Assembly: GCA_029379385.1 (NCBI GenBank)
Contig: CM055605.1
Coordinates: 14,605,001 to 14,669,000 of the forward strand
Length of the DNA: 64,000 bases
Direction: 5' to 3'
Source of the DNA: Quillaja saponaria
Taxonomy: Eukaryota > Streptophyta > Magnoliopsida > Fabales > Quillajaceae
Shown: piece by piece, positions 22,839 to 34,609 of the stretch
Layout of the letters: each line of letters begins with the position of its first letter
Numbering within the stretch: position 1 is the stretch's first letter
The notes under the pieces: generated by a model
Database searches by the model: none
Seen by the model: only the letters and a program-made list of their open reading frames with translations
What the model was told of the DNA's origin: nothing
Translations under genes and position numbers: made by a program

Positions 22839-24287
22839 TGGTAAGTCTATGAAATAGACTTATTAGATGTCCTTTTTATTCATATTATTTTCTATGTTAT
22901 TAAGTTTTAGTTTGATTGTTGCTTAATTGAGTCATTTGTTTTAAGGTGTTGAATTTTAGTTGAGTATGCTTAGGATTTAACCTTTAATTAGAAATTCCAT
23001 TGATTCTTAACTTACTTCATATGTTTTGAAGAATTAATGCTTAAAGGAAACCCCTTTGAAGTCAAATTAAAGTCAAACAAGGATTTTCTACATGTCGGGC
23101 ACCATAGCTACTAAAAAGGGGTGCCACAGCGTCTAAAATCATGTAAAACACCATCCAGGCAGAGAGCATTGGCTCCTAGGTGCTAGGGAGCTCGCACTGA
23201 GAGGCCCAAGACAGTGGTAGCCAGGGCCTAGGCTCTAGAAAGCTATAGTCTAGGCGCCCAACATGATCCTATAATCTGATTTTCAGTGTTGAGGTGTCAA
23301 AACTTCAGTGCTGGGGCACCGGATTGATTTCAAGTCTGAAATAACTTTTTTTAAGGGCTTTGAAGCCTATTTAAAGAGGTTTATGTTGGGGAATAAAAAC
23401 ATACAAGTTTAGCTAAGAAAGTCTAAAGATTAATAGGCAAACAAGAGTGCAAGGAGCAAGAGAAGAAAGGATGGCTAAAGCTTGAAGATTGACAACCTTT
23501 ATAGTTTTCTTTATTCTACTCCTTCTTTACTTTCCATTATTTGCTTGATGTTTTCTTTGTTTATATCCATGTTTACACTAAGTAGCATAAAGTAATTACT
23601 TCTCTAGAATTACAATGGAACACATCATGTAGTTTGGTTTTATTTTATTATTTGATTGCTTAGGGTTTTATACATGAGTTATTTATCTTATTCTATGCTT
23701 TATGCTTCTAATTGATTAGCTACCAATTAGATTGATTTGGTAACTTAGAGAAACCTTGACGAAGGAAATCTAGGTTTAGCCTTGAATAAGATAGCACTTA
23801 TTTGAATTCATTTACATGGTTGTTTGAATTTGATCTGTATGTAAGATATAAATATACCTCCATACCTTATATAGCCATTGTTAGGTCTATTCTTAAAGAG
23901 TCTAGCTTAATTCAATTCTCATAGAAATATAGTGAATGGTTAAGTTAGATATTATTATAAACAATTCGAAAGATACTTATAATTAAATAAGAACCCTAAG
24001 TTAATAATTTGGTATCACAACTAAGCATGAAAAGATAATAATAATCCAAGTGATTGTTGAGGGAAGTTTTAATTCTAGGCTTCTCCATTGCATTCTTACG
24101 TTTGCTTACTTTAGTTTAGTTTAATTAATTGATTTAGTTATAAATCTCTCAAAATTCATTCATTTGGATAAAGTTACGATTGGTAAATTTTAGTACTTAA
24201 CAATTGTTAGATCTAATTCCTCATGGGTTCGACACTCTACTTTTATTTATATTACTTGTTAACGATAAGTGCACTTGTGTGGTAATT
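22839..24287 (+). repeat. Left arm LTR of the palindrome (plus orientation)
   Basis: Aligns with 60365-61790: TATGTTATTxAGTTTTAGTTTGATT, the GCGCC/GTGCCACAGC-rich middle, the CTATTTAAAGAGGTTT box and the ACGATAAGTGCACTTG end. It stops at GTGTGGTAATT (24287), missing the last ~20 bp (GACAACA end) present in the right arm. Confidence 0.85.
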
Positions 24288-24310
24288 CCCCTACAACGGC
24301 GCCAAAAACT
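24288..24310 (-). promoter_or_regulatory. Inverted primer-binding site at the palindrome centre
   Basis: On the minus strand, the right arm's LTR end GACAACA (24311) is followed by AGTTTTTGGCGCCGTTG (24310 to 24294), then TAGGGGAATT, which fuses to the left arm. So the right arm is LTR plus primer-binding site, the extent of plus-strand strong-stop DNA with a few extra bases. Confidence 0.8.
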
Positions 24311-25726
24311 TGTTGTCAAATTTACCATGCAAGTGCACATATCGTTAACAAATAATATAGATAAAAGTAGAGTGTTGAACCCACGAGGAATTAGATCTAA
24401 CAATTGCTAAGTACTAAAATTTATTAATCCTAACTTTATCCAAACGAATGAACTTTGAGAGATTTATAGCTAAGCTAAACTAAAACTAAAGCAAGCAAAC
24501 GTAAGAATGTAATAGAGAAAACCTAGAATTAAAACTTCCCTCAACACTCACTTGGATTATTATTATCTTATCATACCTAGTTGTGATACTGAATTATTAA
24601 CCTAATTCAATTATAAGCATCTTTCGAATTGCTTATAATAATATTTAACTTAACCTATTCACAATATTTCTATGAGAATTGAATTAAGCTAGACTCATTA
24701 AGAATAGGCCTAACAATGACTACACAAGGTATAGAGATATATTTCTATCCTATATATAAATTAAATTCAAACAAGCATATGAATAAATTCAAACAAGTGT
24801 TATCTTATTTAAGGTTAAACCCAAATTTCCTTCGTCAAGGTTCCTCTAAGTTACCAAGTCAATCAGTAGCTAATCAATTAGAAACATAAAGCATAGAATA
24901 AAATATAAATCATGTATCAAACCCTAAGCAATCAAATAATAAAATAAAACCAAACTACTTGATGAGTTCCATTGCAATCCTAGAAAAGTAACTACTCTAT
25001 GCTACTTAGTGTAAACATAGATATAAACAAAGAAAACATCAAGCAAATATAAGAAAGTAAAGAAGGAGTAGAATAAAGAAAACTTATAAAGGTTGTCAAT
25101 CTTCAAACTTCGGTATCCTTGCTCCTCTTGTTCCTTGCACTCTTGTTTGCCTTTTAATCTCTAGAATTTCTTAACTAAACTTATGTGTTTTTATTCCTCA
25201 ACATAAACCTCTTTAAATAGGATTCAAAATCCTTAAAAAGACTAGGAATCGATCCGATGCCCCAACACTGAAGCTTTAGTGCCTTAGCACTGAAAATCGG
25301 ATTACAGGATCACTTTGAGCGTCTAGGCTGCAGCTTTCTGGTGCTTAGGTGCTGGCTACCACTATCTTGGGCTCTCCAACACCAACTTCCTAGCACCTAG
25401 GCATCATTGCTTTTTGCATGGATGTTGTTTTGCATGATTTTGGGCGCTGTGGTGCCCCATTTCCGAGGCTGTGATACCTAATGTGTAGAAAATCCTTGTT
25501 TGACTTTAAAGGGGTTTCTTTTAAGCATTAAATCTTCAAAACACACAAAGTAAGTTAAGAATAAATGGAATTCCTAATAAAAGGCTAAATCCTAAGCATA
25601 CTCAACTAGAATTCAACACCTTAAAACAAATGACTCGACTAAGCAACAATTAAACTAAAACTCAATAACATAGCAAATAATATGAATAAAAAGGACATAT
25701 AATAAGGCTATTTCATAGACTTATTA
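24311..25726 (-). repeat. Right arm LTR of the palindrome (minus orientation, 1416 bp)
   Basis: Minus-strand reading starts TAATAAGTCTATG at 25726 and ends GACAACA at 24311, a complete LTR. Near the centre the two arms differ at about 8 of 100 bases by eye, so they are clear copies but not recently identical. Confidence 0.85.
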
Positions 25727-25731
25727 CCTAC

Positions 25732-26449
25732 ATCTCCTACTAAAGAGGAATTGCTTACTGAAGGTATGGAGGAGAAGAAAAAGAAGGTAGTTGCTAAACC
25801 CAAAAAGCCAAACCCTCATCTTCCATTCCATTAAAAGTTCCATAAACAGAACCTTGATAAACAATTCTAGAAATTTTTGGATGTGTTCAAGAAGCTCCAT
25901 ACAAACATTCCCTTTAGTGAAGCTTTTAGGCAAATGCCAAGCTACACAAAATTCATAAACAACATCTTGTCCAAGAAGAGAAAGCTTGGTGGCCATGAAA
26001 CTATTGCACTTACTGAAGAGTGCAATGCTATACTTTAAAAGAAGCTACCACCGAAGGTGAAAGATCCAGGTAGTTTAACTATTCTTTTCACCATAGGCAC
26101 ATAACATTTTGGTAAGGCACTTTGTGACTTTGGAGCTAGTATAGATTTAATGCCCGTATCAATTTATCTAAAGCAAGGAATAGGTGAAGTAAAACCAACA
26201 TTAGTAACTCTACAATTAACTGATAAATCACTTATACACCCTAGAGGAATTATAGAGGATGTTCTAGTTAAGGTGGACACATTGATCTTCCCTACTAATA
26301 TCATAGTTTTAGACATGGAAGAGGATAAGGAGGTACCTATTATATTAAAAAAACCTTTTCTAGCTACTGGTAAGACACTAATAGATATCCAAAAAGGTAA
26401 ATTCACCATGAAGTTAAATGATCAAGAGATTAAATTTAATGTATTTTAA
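25732..26449 (+). pseudogene. Athila aspartic protease region, nearly intact
   Basis: After a lysine-rich linker (about 25770-25830), the segment FRQMPSYTKFINNILSKKRK (about 25923-25985) precedes the protease, as in other Athila polyproteins. The protease core reads FGKALCDFGASIDLMPVSIY around 26111-26170. The catalytic aspartate is the D of CDFGAS; Athila usually has DLGAS. The frame then stays open to 26449 through TLIFPTNIIVLDMEEDKEVP and the flap-distal FLATGKTLIDIQKGKF. Two stops upstream (near 25833 and 26035) keep it from being joined to gag. Active-site residues are present in this stretch, so this is the best-kept part of the element. Confidence 0.85.
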
Positions 26450-27720
26450 TCCATGAAATTCCCTCAAGATCATGAAGAATGTTTTACAATTGACATGCTG
26501 AGTAACCTTGTTCAAGAGATGTTCTTAGAAGAATATCCAAGTGACCCTCTAAAAGCTTCAATAATTTCACACTTTATAAGAGAAGATGATGATCTTAAGG
26601 AGTGTATAAAGTTATTGGATGCGTCACCACATATGCTAAAACCAAATCCAAGATTTTCAAATCTGGATTTACCACCATCCACTCCATCTGGATCAAGGCC
26701 ATCAATTGAAGAACCTTCTACCTTGGAGCTAAAACCATTACCTAATCATCTATGGTATGCTTTTCTTGGTTTTTCATCTACTTTGCCTATTATTATTTAT
26801 GCTTCTCTTACTAACATGCAAGAAGACAAACTCCTTCGTGTATTAAGAAAACACAAAAGAGCTTTAGGATAGACAATTGTTGACATTAAAGGAATAAGCC
26901 CTTCCATTTGTATACACAAGATTCCCATGGAGGATAACCATAAACTAACAATTAAGCATCAAAGGAGGCTTAACCTTATAATGAAAGAGGTTATGAAAAA
27001 GGAAATAATCAAGTGGTTAGATATTGGAATTATCTATTCAATCTTATATAGTCATTAGGTAAGTTCTATCCAATGTGTACTAAAGAAAGGAGGGATGACA
27101 GTTGTTGAAAATGCAAACAATGAACTCATTCCTGCAAGAACTATTACTGAATGACGGGTATGCATGGACTACCAAAAGCTAAACAAAGCTATAAGAAATG
27201 ACCACTTTCCCCTTCTATTCATTGACTAAATGCTAGACTGGCTAGCAGGAAAGGAATATTATTGCTATTTCCCTAGAAGACCAAGAAAAAACTACATTTA
27301 CTTTCCCTTATGGCACCTTTGCTTTTAGAAGGATACCTTTTGGTTTATGCAATGCCCCGGCCACCTTTCAAAGGTGCATGATGGCAATTTTCACGGATAT
27401 GGTGGAACAAGGGCTTAAAGTTTTTATGGATGATTTTTCTGTTTTAGGTGATTTATATGATGAATGTCTCCATAATTTAACTTCAGTGCTTAAAAGATGT
27501 GAAAGGACCAACTTGGTCTTAAATTGGGAAAAGTACCATTTAATGATACAAGAAGGTCTAGTTCTAGGTTATAAGGTGTCTAACAAGGGAATTAAGGTAG
27601 ATCGAGCTAAGACTGAAACCACAGAAAAATTACCTCCCCCTAGTTCAATAAAAGGAATAGGAAGCTTTCTACTATGCCGGCTTTAATAGGAGATTCATAA
27701 AAGACTTTTCAAAATTTGCC
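26450..27720 (+). pseudogene. Athila reverse transcriptase, broken
   Basis: An open stretch to 26872 is the protease-RT linker (segments ECIKLLDA and LPNHLWYAFL). The RT fingers follow with several breaks: KKGGMTVVENANNELIPART (about 27088-27148), VCMDYQKLNKAIRNDHFPL (27160-27216), then in shifted frames the YGTFAFRRIPFGLCNAPATF block at about 27310-27370. The palm motif VFMDDFSV (27420-27443) keeps the two catalytic aspartates of the xxDD box. The thumb region follows to about 27685 (GYKVSNKGIKVD). A stop after TNH- and multiple frameshifts make it non-functional as a whole. Confidence 0.85.
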
Positions 27721-28250
27721 AAACTACTTTGTAATCTCCTAGAAAAAGATACCACATTCATATTTGATGATGCATGTCTTGCTGCATTTTTTAAAGTTGA
27801 AAAACAGATTAATAACAGGCCCGATTACGGTAACCCCAAATTGGAACTTACCCTTTGAATTGTAAGGGCAGTGTTAGGGCAAAGAAAAGAAAGATTTTTC
27901 ACTCTATATATTATGCTAGAAAAACTTTCAATGGTGCTCAGTTGAACTATACCATAATTGAAAAATAACTTTTAGCAGTAGTGTTTACTTTTGACAAATT
28001 TTGATTTTATTTAATTGGAAATTCTATCATTGTTTTTACCAACCATTATGGTATTAAGTATTTGATTGACAAGAAAGATGCAAAGCCTAAGTTAATAAGG
28101 TGGATCACGTTACTACAAGAATTTGACTTGGAGATAATGGACCGAAAGGGCTCTGAAAATCAAGTTGCTGATCATTTATCAAGGTTGGAAGGAGATCATC
28201 AAGTGGCTGAACCCATTTATATAAATGAAATCTTCCCAGATAAATAACTC
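27720..28250 (+). pseudogene. Athila RNase H and connection, broken
   Basis: Pieces read CNLLEKDTTFIFDDACLAAF (27732-27791), YYARKTFNGAQLNYTIIEK (about 27909-27965), then a clean frame 28062-28247 with [20 protein letters not shown] and [11 protein letters not shown], the standard end of RNase H in Ty3-gypsy. An inserted or scrambled stretch at about 27800-27900 removes part of the domain. Confidence 0.85.
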
Positions 28251-29550
28251 ACATAATTTGTTAATAAACCTTTGCACTGGTATGCTGACTTTGTCAACTA
28301 TCTAGTTGGCAAGGTCTTTCCTCCTAACCTAACTTCTCAATAAAAGAAAAAGTTTTTGCTTGATATAAAATTCTTTGTTTGGGATGATCCCTTTTTGTTT
28401 AAGCATTATGCTCATCAAATCTTAAGAAGGTCTGTTCTAGAGGAAGAGGTTGAAAGTATACTCACCACTGCCATGCTTCGGAGTATAGAGGTCACTTTCG
28501 AAAAATCCGAACTGTTGCAAAAGTGCCCCAATCAGGTTTTTATTGGCTTTCTTTATTTAAGGTTGCTCATGAATTGTTTCCAAATGTGACAGATGCCGAA
28601 GGATAGGCAACATATGCAGGAATAATGAGATACCACTCAACAACATACTTGAAGTGGAATTGTTTGATGTATAGAGGATGGACTTCATGGGTCCATTTAT
28701 CTCCTCATATACTAACCAATACGTTCTTGTTGCTGTGGATTATGTCTCTAACTAGGTTGAAGCCACTGTTGTGCCAACCAATGACTCTAAAGTAATGACC
28801 ACTTCTCGAAAAAGAACTTTTTTACACGCTTTGGTACACCCCGAGCAATCATTAATGATAGAAGGTCTCACTTTTACAACAAATAAGTGGGAGCTCTCCT
28901 TGCTAAATTTATAGGATAACTTACAAGGTTGTACTAGTTTATCATCCTCAAACAAGTGGACAAGCTGAGATCTTAAATCGAGAGATCAAGAGGATTCTAA
29001 AGAAAACTGTATATTCATCACGGAAAGATAAGTCCAAGAGATTGGATAATGCATTATGGGCATACTAAATAGCCTATAAGACCCCTTTAAGCATGTCTCC
29101 CTTTAGGTTGGTTTATGGCAAGGCTTGTCATCTACCAGTTGAGTTGGAACATAATGCCTACAGGCAATAAAAAAACTGAACTTCTACTATCAAGCCATTG
29201 GTAAAAGGAGACTCTTCTAATTGAATGAGATGGATGAGTTTAGAATCAATACTTATGAGAATGCCAAACTCTACAAGAAAAAGACTAAAAGGCTACATGA
29301 TCAAAGGATTGTCAAGCATCGCTTTGAGTCAAGTTAATAAGTTCTGCTCTATGATTCCCAGTTGAAGCTTTCCCCTGGAAAACTCAATTTAAATGGTCTG
29401 GACCTTTAACCATTTCTAAAGTGTTTCCATCTGGTGCTGTGGAGTTAATAGTTGCTAATCTCTATAGAACATTTAAAGTGAATGGCCAACGATTGAAACA
29501 TTATTGCAGAGGAAATATTGACAGTGATCATACCGTTATTAAAACTTGGT
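28250..29550 (+). pseudogene. Athila integrase, broken
   Basis: The zinc-binding end reads CDRCRRIGNI near 28590. The core begins MDFMGPFISSYTNQYVLVAV (28681-28740), and the following VDYVSN*VEA carries an in-frame stop. Later pieces include the region around 28935 for the Q-x-E segment (TSGQAE in another frame) and [24 protein letters not shown] sequence near 29085-29135. The C-terminal part is [15 protein letters not shown] (about 29268-29312) and a tail SGAVELIVANLYRTFKVNGQ near 29430-29490, ending by 29552. Many stops; the DDE residues cannot all be followed in one frame. Confidence 0.8.
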
Positions 29551-30669
29551 AAAGCTACTTGAGTAACATTAAGTCAAGCTGAGGACTTTAAACTAAGCAG
29601 CTTCTTAGGAGGCAACCTAAGTTTCTAAAACTTTTTCCTTTTATTAATTTTTTTTAGTTAGTTTAGTAATGTTTTAATGTGTACTCTACACTCATCCTTC
29701 GTATCATCTTTTGGCAGGTAACAAAGACTAAGCCCCTCAGCAAGAAATAGTGATACCACAGCTTAACAATACCTCACATCGTAGTTCCTCATGATTTGAA
29801 AAATACAAGAATTTAAACAGAGTACCAGTGAATTGAGCCACGATACCTTCTAATTTAGGCCATGGCGCTATTATTTTTAGAAAACTGGGTTTTTGATAAA
29901 TTACTTTGCGTCGCATCACAATTTTACTCCTACCGCAGCACCTAACAATGTATTTTAAAATTTTTCATAACTAGAGCATTAAGCCGCGGCTCTTACATAG
30001 GGATACTGCAACACGATGTCAGGATTTCTGTTTTAAAAAGAAATTTTAGAACCCTAACCGGCCCACCTTTCAACCTAAACACTCATTCTTGTGAAATTGG
30101 AGAATTTAGGCTACAAATCACCAACTCAATCCCATTTTAGTGCTTGCTATCACACTCACACATAAACCCCTCACCCACATCACGGTTTGGACATCTTCTT
30201 GGATCTTGCTTCAACACAAGTAAGTGCTTTTCCCTTTCTCTTTCTTTCTACAAATTTTATTGTAGATAGAATGCTTTTCTTGTGTTGTATGATTAAATAC
30301 ATGTTAAAGAGTGGGTAGATATAATCCTTAGGTAGTTTTGTTCATATTTTTTGGTTTTAAGATTTTGGTGATGTGGGTGTTACATTTTCTTTCTTGATGA
30401 TGAGTTATTGGGTATTATTACATGCAATTGATGAAATATGCATCTTTATCATCTTCTTATGACTCCCAACCTCCATAATTCTTGATTGTTTTTTATATTG
30501 TTTTGATATGTAGAAATTGAGTTAAGGGTAGATGATATATGTTGGTGGATAATGGATAATAATAGGATATTTTATATAAATTGCCTGAGACTCTTGTTTA
30601 TATGTTGATGGGTCGGAGACCTTTTTCTGTTGTTTATGGGGCTTTTATTGACATTGTTGCTGGGTAATA
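29551..30669 (+). other. Spacer between Athila pol and the 3' frame; no gene seen
   Basis: Contains a segment GCAGCTTCTTAGGAGGCAACC (about 29597) similar to the sequence after the coding stretch in the non-autonomous elements (3900, 4695 and 62848), showing common descent. CTTCAACACAAGTAAGTGC (30211) looks like a splice donor, and TTTTTTAGATCATAG (about 30695) could be its acceptor, so the 3' frame may be expressed from a spliced RNA. Confidence 0.45.
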
Positions 30670-30699
30670 TGGGATTTGGGATGATATGCTTGTTTTTTA

Positions 30700-31790
30700 G
30701 ATCATAGGACCTAAGAATAAGCCAACAAAGCATGCCTGTTCTACTGGACCTAGTTATGACAAAGCGGCAGCTGAGAAGCGGTTTTATAATGGCCTAGTGC
30801 ATAAGGCCATAGTGTGTCAGAGGGGTATGCTCCTCAGTCTTAACTATTTTTCAGGCATGAATAATCTCATTGATAGTAAACATTGGTTGAAGCTGTGTGC
30901 ACCACCTTTGGCAAGAGTCATTGCTTTGGCTCGGGAATTTTATGCTAATCTGGTAGACAAACAAGACATCAAGATAATGGTTCGAGGGAAGATGATTTCT
31001 TTCATAAGCATGGCCATTAATGCCTACTATGGGATTCCAGATATCCCCGAGACAGATAAGTATATGACATATGCTAGCAAGATTGTGGATTATGATACTG
31101 TCATTGGTGCCTTGTGCTACCAAGGTTTTGTTTGGAAATTGACGAATGGTGCATACCTATGAGCTTCAAGACTAGTCAACTGCTTGCTCTTCTCCAGGCT
31201 TGGTATTATTTTATGCTTGCTAATGTCCTTCTTAGTGGACATTCAAGTGACGTTACCAAAGAGCGTGCAATTCTGTTATATGCTATAATCCAAGGTATGT
31301 CTATTGACATTGGACGCATTATTCATAGTGTCATGTTGCAAGCTGCAAATAGTGGGCACTTGGGAATATGGTTCCCCTCCCTTATCACTGAGCTATGCCA
31401 TGAGGCTAGTGTGTTTTGGGAGAATACCGACCCCTTAGTTCTGCAAAAGAGTATTATCGATGACAAGCTCATGAGGAAATTTCAAATCCAGAATGCTAAA
31501 GTGGGTGAAGGTGATCCAGTAACTCCAACCCAGCCGATTAATACATAGAATCTGACATTAGCTCAACATATTTCGAGATTGGAGGTGCTGTGTGCAGCCT
31601 ATTGGCAGCACATACATGTTGTCAACCACCAAAACAACCAACTGCTGAGGATGATGCTACAACAAGGATGGGATCCTTCCACTTTTCTTCCTTGTCCCAA
31701 GCCACTAGCCATATTCCCACGTCCTGAGGAGGGTATCGATATTGATTTCGATGATGGAAGGGAGTCTTCTTTATCTTTTGTTTTGTTTTG
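30700..31790 (+). pseudogene. Athila 3' frame: putative plant transposon protein (Transposase_32-like), one frameshift
   Basis: Two overlapping frames, 30797-31162 and 31114-31548, form one protein broken by a frameshift near 31125. The first contains PPLARVIALAREFYANL and a VRGKMISF segment; the second contains LLALLQAWYYFMLANVLL, KERAILLYAIIQGMSIDIGR and WFPSLITELCHEA. This order (PL..VxREFYAN, VRGxxVxF, AWYxF, RxxLLYxIxxGxSIxxGRII, FPSLITxLC) is that of the domain named putative plant transposon protein, common in the 3' part of Athila elements. A further frame (31560-31790) continues with a proline-rich tail. Its biochemical role is not known; it is not a transposase by any residue I can see. 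Confidence 0.8.
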
Positions 31791-33193
31791 ATTTTATTTT
31801 TGTTATTTTTTTGCCTCTCTTTAAAAAATTGAGACAATGTTTTTTAGTATAGTTTTGGAGGGGGTAACATAGAAGTTGTGGAATTATTCTCTATTCTAAT
31901 GGTTAACCCCGATTACTGTAATTGACTCATCAAGTTGTATTGTGTTTTTTTTCAGTACCGTCTCAAAAATATTACAAGTTGAGTTATTAATGATTTCTAA
32001 TATTCCCTTGTTCCCATGATAGTATTATTTATGCATTGATGTTGATTTTGATAACATGCAAATATAATTTTTTTGAATTTTTTATAATTAAGGCATATGC
32101 TTCATATATACACTAACAAGGCCATTGTCACCTAAGGTTGATGTTTTTAATGATTTGTTCTTTATAAACCCTAGACTCTTTTTAACTTCCTTAATGAGTA
32201 AGAATTCCTCTTGAGGCGAAATCCTCGATAAACCTTAATTGAGAATATGATTTAGGTCATTTTTGGATCGATAAAACCTTTGTATATCCACCAATGATTC
32301 TATATTTTTTAAGTTACCCACTTTTGAGCCTAATGCCTATTTTTCTTTCTAACACATGCATATGCTAACTAATCCTTTGTTTGGAAGACCCATTTGCACC
32401 GTATTACGTTAAGCACATTCAATATGCAGTTCATTGAGTTTAAAAGAAAAAGAGAATAAGCTTAAAGCAAGTCGATGAAAAGAAGTGCATTACAAGGAAG
32501 AAAAGGAAAAAAGATATTATGTGATCATCCCACTTGATAAAAAATTAAATTAAATTAAGTTGGGGGAATATGTTAAAATTCCTTAATGATTCCTATGAAC
32601 CAAATGTTTGGTAGAAGTAATAAAAGAAAAAGAAGGAAAAGGAAGAAAAAAAAGATGGACAACATTTATGCCACATAAAAAAGAAATATATTTGGTTGTA
32701 CAAATCATGAGATAAAATAGTTGAAGCTTGAGTATGTGAGAACTAATACCTTAAAAAGAAAGGTGGAAAAAGAAGGGTGAACTCATGCAAGGAAATTGTG
32801 CATAGGGTATTTGAGCAAAAAATTTCATTTTATCAAGCCTTTACCCTAGGTTAACATTACAAGCTGAATAAAGACTTATTGATTGTTGACTAAGTATTAG
32901 CCTACATTAGTGCAGAGAGGAAGGAAAGACAAAGTTGAGGAGTTAGAATTAGTCTTTGAGTTATCTTGAGAATATTTTTGAAGCCATCTGACTTAAGTGA
33001 TAATGCCTTCCACACACACATGCCTTGACATGATAAATTTAGAAATTATACAGGTCTGTTATCTTAAATCAAGTCTTTGTTATAAAGTTTGAGAATTTAT
33101 ATAGGAATAATTAGCTTATTATTGATAAATTACTTGTGATTTTTATTTTCTTTCTTTTTCTTAAGGACTAGCAAAACATTAGATTTGAGAATA
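31790..33193 (+). other. Athila 3' untranslated region and polypurine region
   Basis: No coding signal. A GTTTTGGAGGGGGTAAC tract (31852) and purine-rich blocks at 32440-32520 and 32615-32660 lie here. The sequence just before the 3' LTR, GCAAAACATTAGATTTGAGAATA, is a decayed match to the AAGTTTGGGGGTG tract of relatives. Confidence 0.6.
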
Positions 33194-34609
33194 TGATAAC
33201 TCTAAAATAATAGATTTATTTCACTATAATTTTAATATATTTGATACTAATCTTGATATTTTGAGTTAGAACATTAGTCAAATATAGTGTTAGAGTTGTT
33301 TTGGTTGTTTTTAGGAGTATTGTAGAGTTTTTATCTTAATTAGGAGTAGTTTTTCGAATTTTGCTATTTAATTCGTTTTAGGTGTCCTTGTAGTGCCCAA
33401 GTTCGAATTAGAGAAGGAAAGCAACTCAACTGGCACCGCAGCACTGCATAACATGAAGTTGCGGTGCCCTAAAAGGAGGAATTTAAGGAAAAAGGCATAG
33501 AGGACTTAGCAGCGGCGCCACTAAGATGAAGTCGAGGTGCTCAAAGAAGGAAGCCACAGCGCCAAAGAAAGGACAACTTTTTGAAACCAAGCAAGGGATT
33601 GGCACCGTAACGCCTATGAATGTGAAGCCACGGCTTGATAAAAGACGAGTCATATTGAGATTATACAGACCCTTTGGTGCCACAACGCCATATATTCCTG
33701 TGCTGCAACGCTTGTACGGATTCTTAGAACTTCTATTTTATATCAAATAGGAGGAAAAAGCCTATAAATACAGGAGTAAGGCTGAGTTTGAGAGAGACAC
33801 CAGAGCGTATGATAGAGAGTGCTAAGGAGCTGAAAGAGACCCAAAGAGTGACAACTTCTAGTTTCTATTTCTTCTTCTTATTATTTTCTATTTGCTCATA
33901 ATAGCTTTGTTTTTAGCTTTTATGTTTTTTGTAGGTAGTATGGAGTAGTCATATTTTAGGGGTAATGATTAAACTCACATGTAACCGATGTGGCTTTAGT
34001 TTTATTTTAATGCATGCTTTAGTTTTAGTATTTATATTGTCTTGTTCTTAATGCTTCTAATTGCTTGATCACCAGTTAGATTGATTAGGAATTTCAAAGT
34101 TGACTTGGAAGAGTTAGTTTTGGGATTACTCTTAGGTGATGTAACTTATGTTTAGATTATTCATATGATTTGACTAATTTAATTTGTTTTAGAGATACGA
34201 ATATACTTTTTTACCATAAGTAACCAAGAGATTGGGTCTTAATGAGTTGACTTTAGAATAATTCTCATAGGAATATAGGAAATTAGACTATGAAAAATAT
34301 ATAATTGCTAGACATAGGAGTATGCTAGTAATTGATTAAAAAATCTAGGTTAATATTAGCTAATGCATGAATTGATTTGAATTAAAGTTATTAAGGTGTG
34401 GTGTGAGGGACATCATGAACCTAGACTTAGTTTTAATATTTTAAAATCAAATTTATCTCTGAATTTCATTTTGATTAATTAGAGTTAAGCTGCATCATAG
34501 TGGTAATTAGCATACAAAAAAATAATTATTTCTTGTGAGAACGATCTCTACTTATTATTATATATTACTTGAGAATGATACGTGTACTTGCTTTTGTAAT
34601 TGCCCATCA
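33194..34609 (+). repeat. Athila 3' LTR (1416 bp)
   Basis: Starts TGATAACTCTAAAATAATAG and ends AATTGCCCATCA, followed by the ATAAG duplication at 34610-34614. Pairs with 19942-21361. Confidence 0.9.

Larger units (their letters stand above)
22834..25731. mobile_element. Palindromic double-LTR insertion with both U3 ends outward, target duplication CCTAC
   Basis: 22839 begins TGGTAAGTCTATGAAATAG and 25726 read backwards begins TAATAAGTCTATGAAATAG. Each arm reads inward as a full LTR of the family at 60365. Exact 5-bp duplications CCTAC lie at 22834-22838 and 25727-25731. The host gag-pol interior continues on both sides (GATGAAATC before, CTCCTACTAAAGAGG after), so the whole palindrome integrated as one unit. 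No coding sequence lies between the arms; only an inverted primer-binding site sits at the centre. Confidence 0.85.
19942..34609 (+). mobile_element. Athila-type Ty3-gypsy retrotransposon, structurally complete, with a nested palindromic LTR insertion
   Basis: The two LTRs (19942-21361 and 33194-34609) are flanked by a perfect 5-bp duplication ATAAG (19937-19941 and 34610-34614). In order: primer-binding site, gag, protease, reverse transcriptase/RNase H, integrase, then a 3' frame of the putative plant transposon protein type. Total length is 14,668 bp; without the 2,888-bp nested palindrome and one copy of its 5-bp duplication it is about 11.8 kb, normal for Athila. All coding regions carry stops or frameshifts. 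The LTRs differ at about one site in eight over the first 200 bp, so the insertion is old. Confidence 0.9.

Noticed and set aside
24204..24410. Two nearly identical frames on opposite strands (24204-24410 and 24221-24403)
   Set aside because: They mirror each other because they sit at the centre of the LTR palindrome; the reading contains LTR end and primer-binding site, not a gene.
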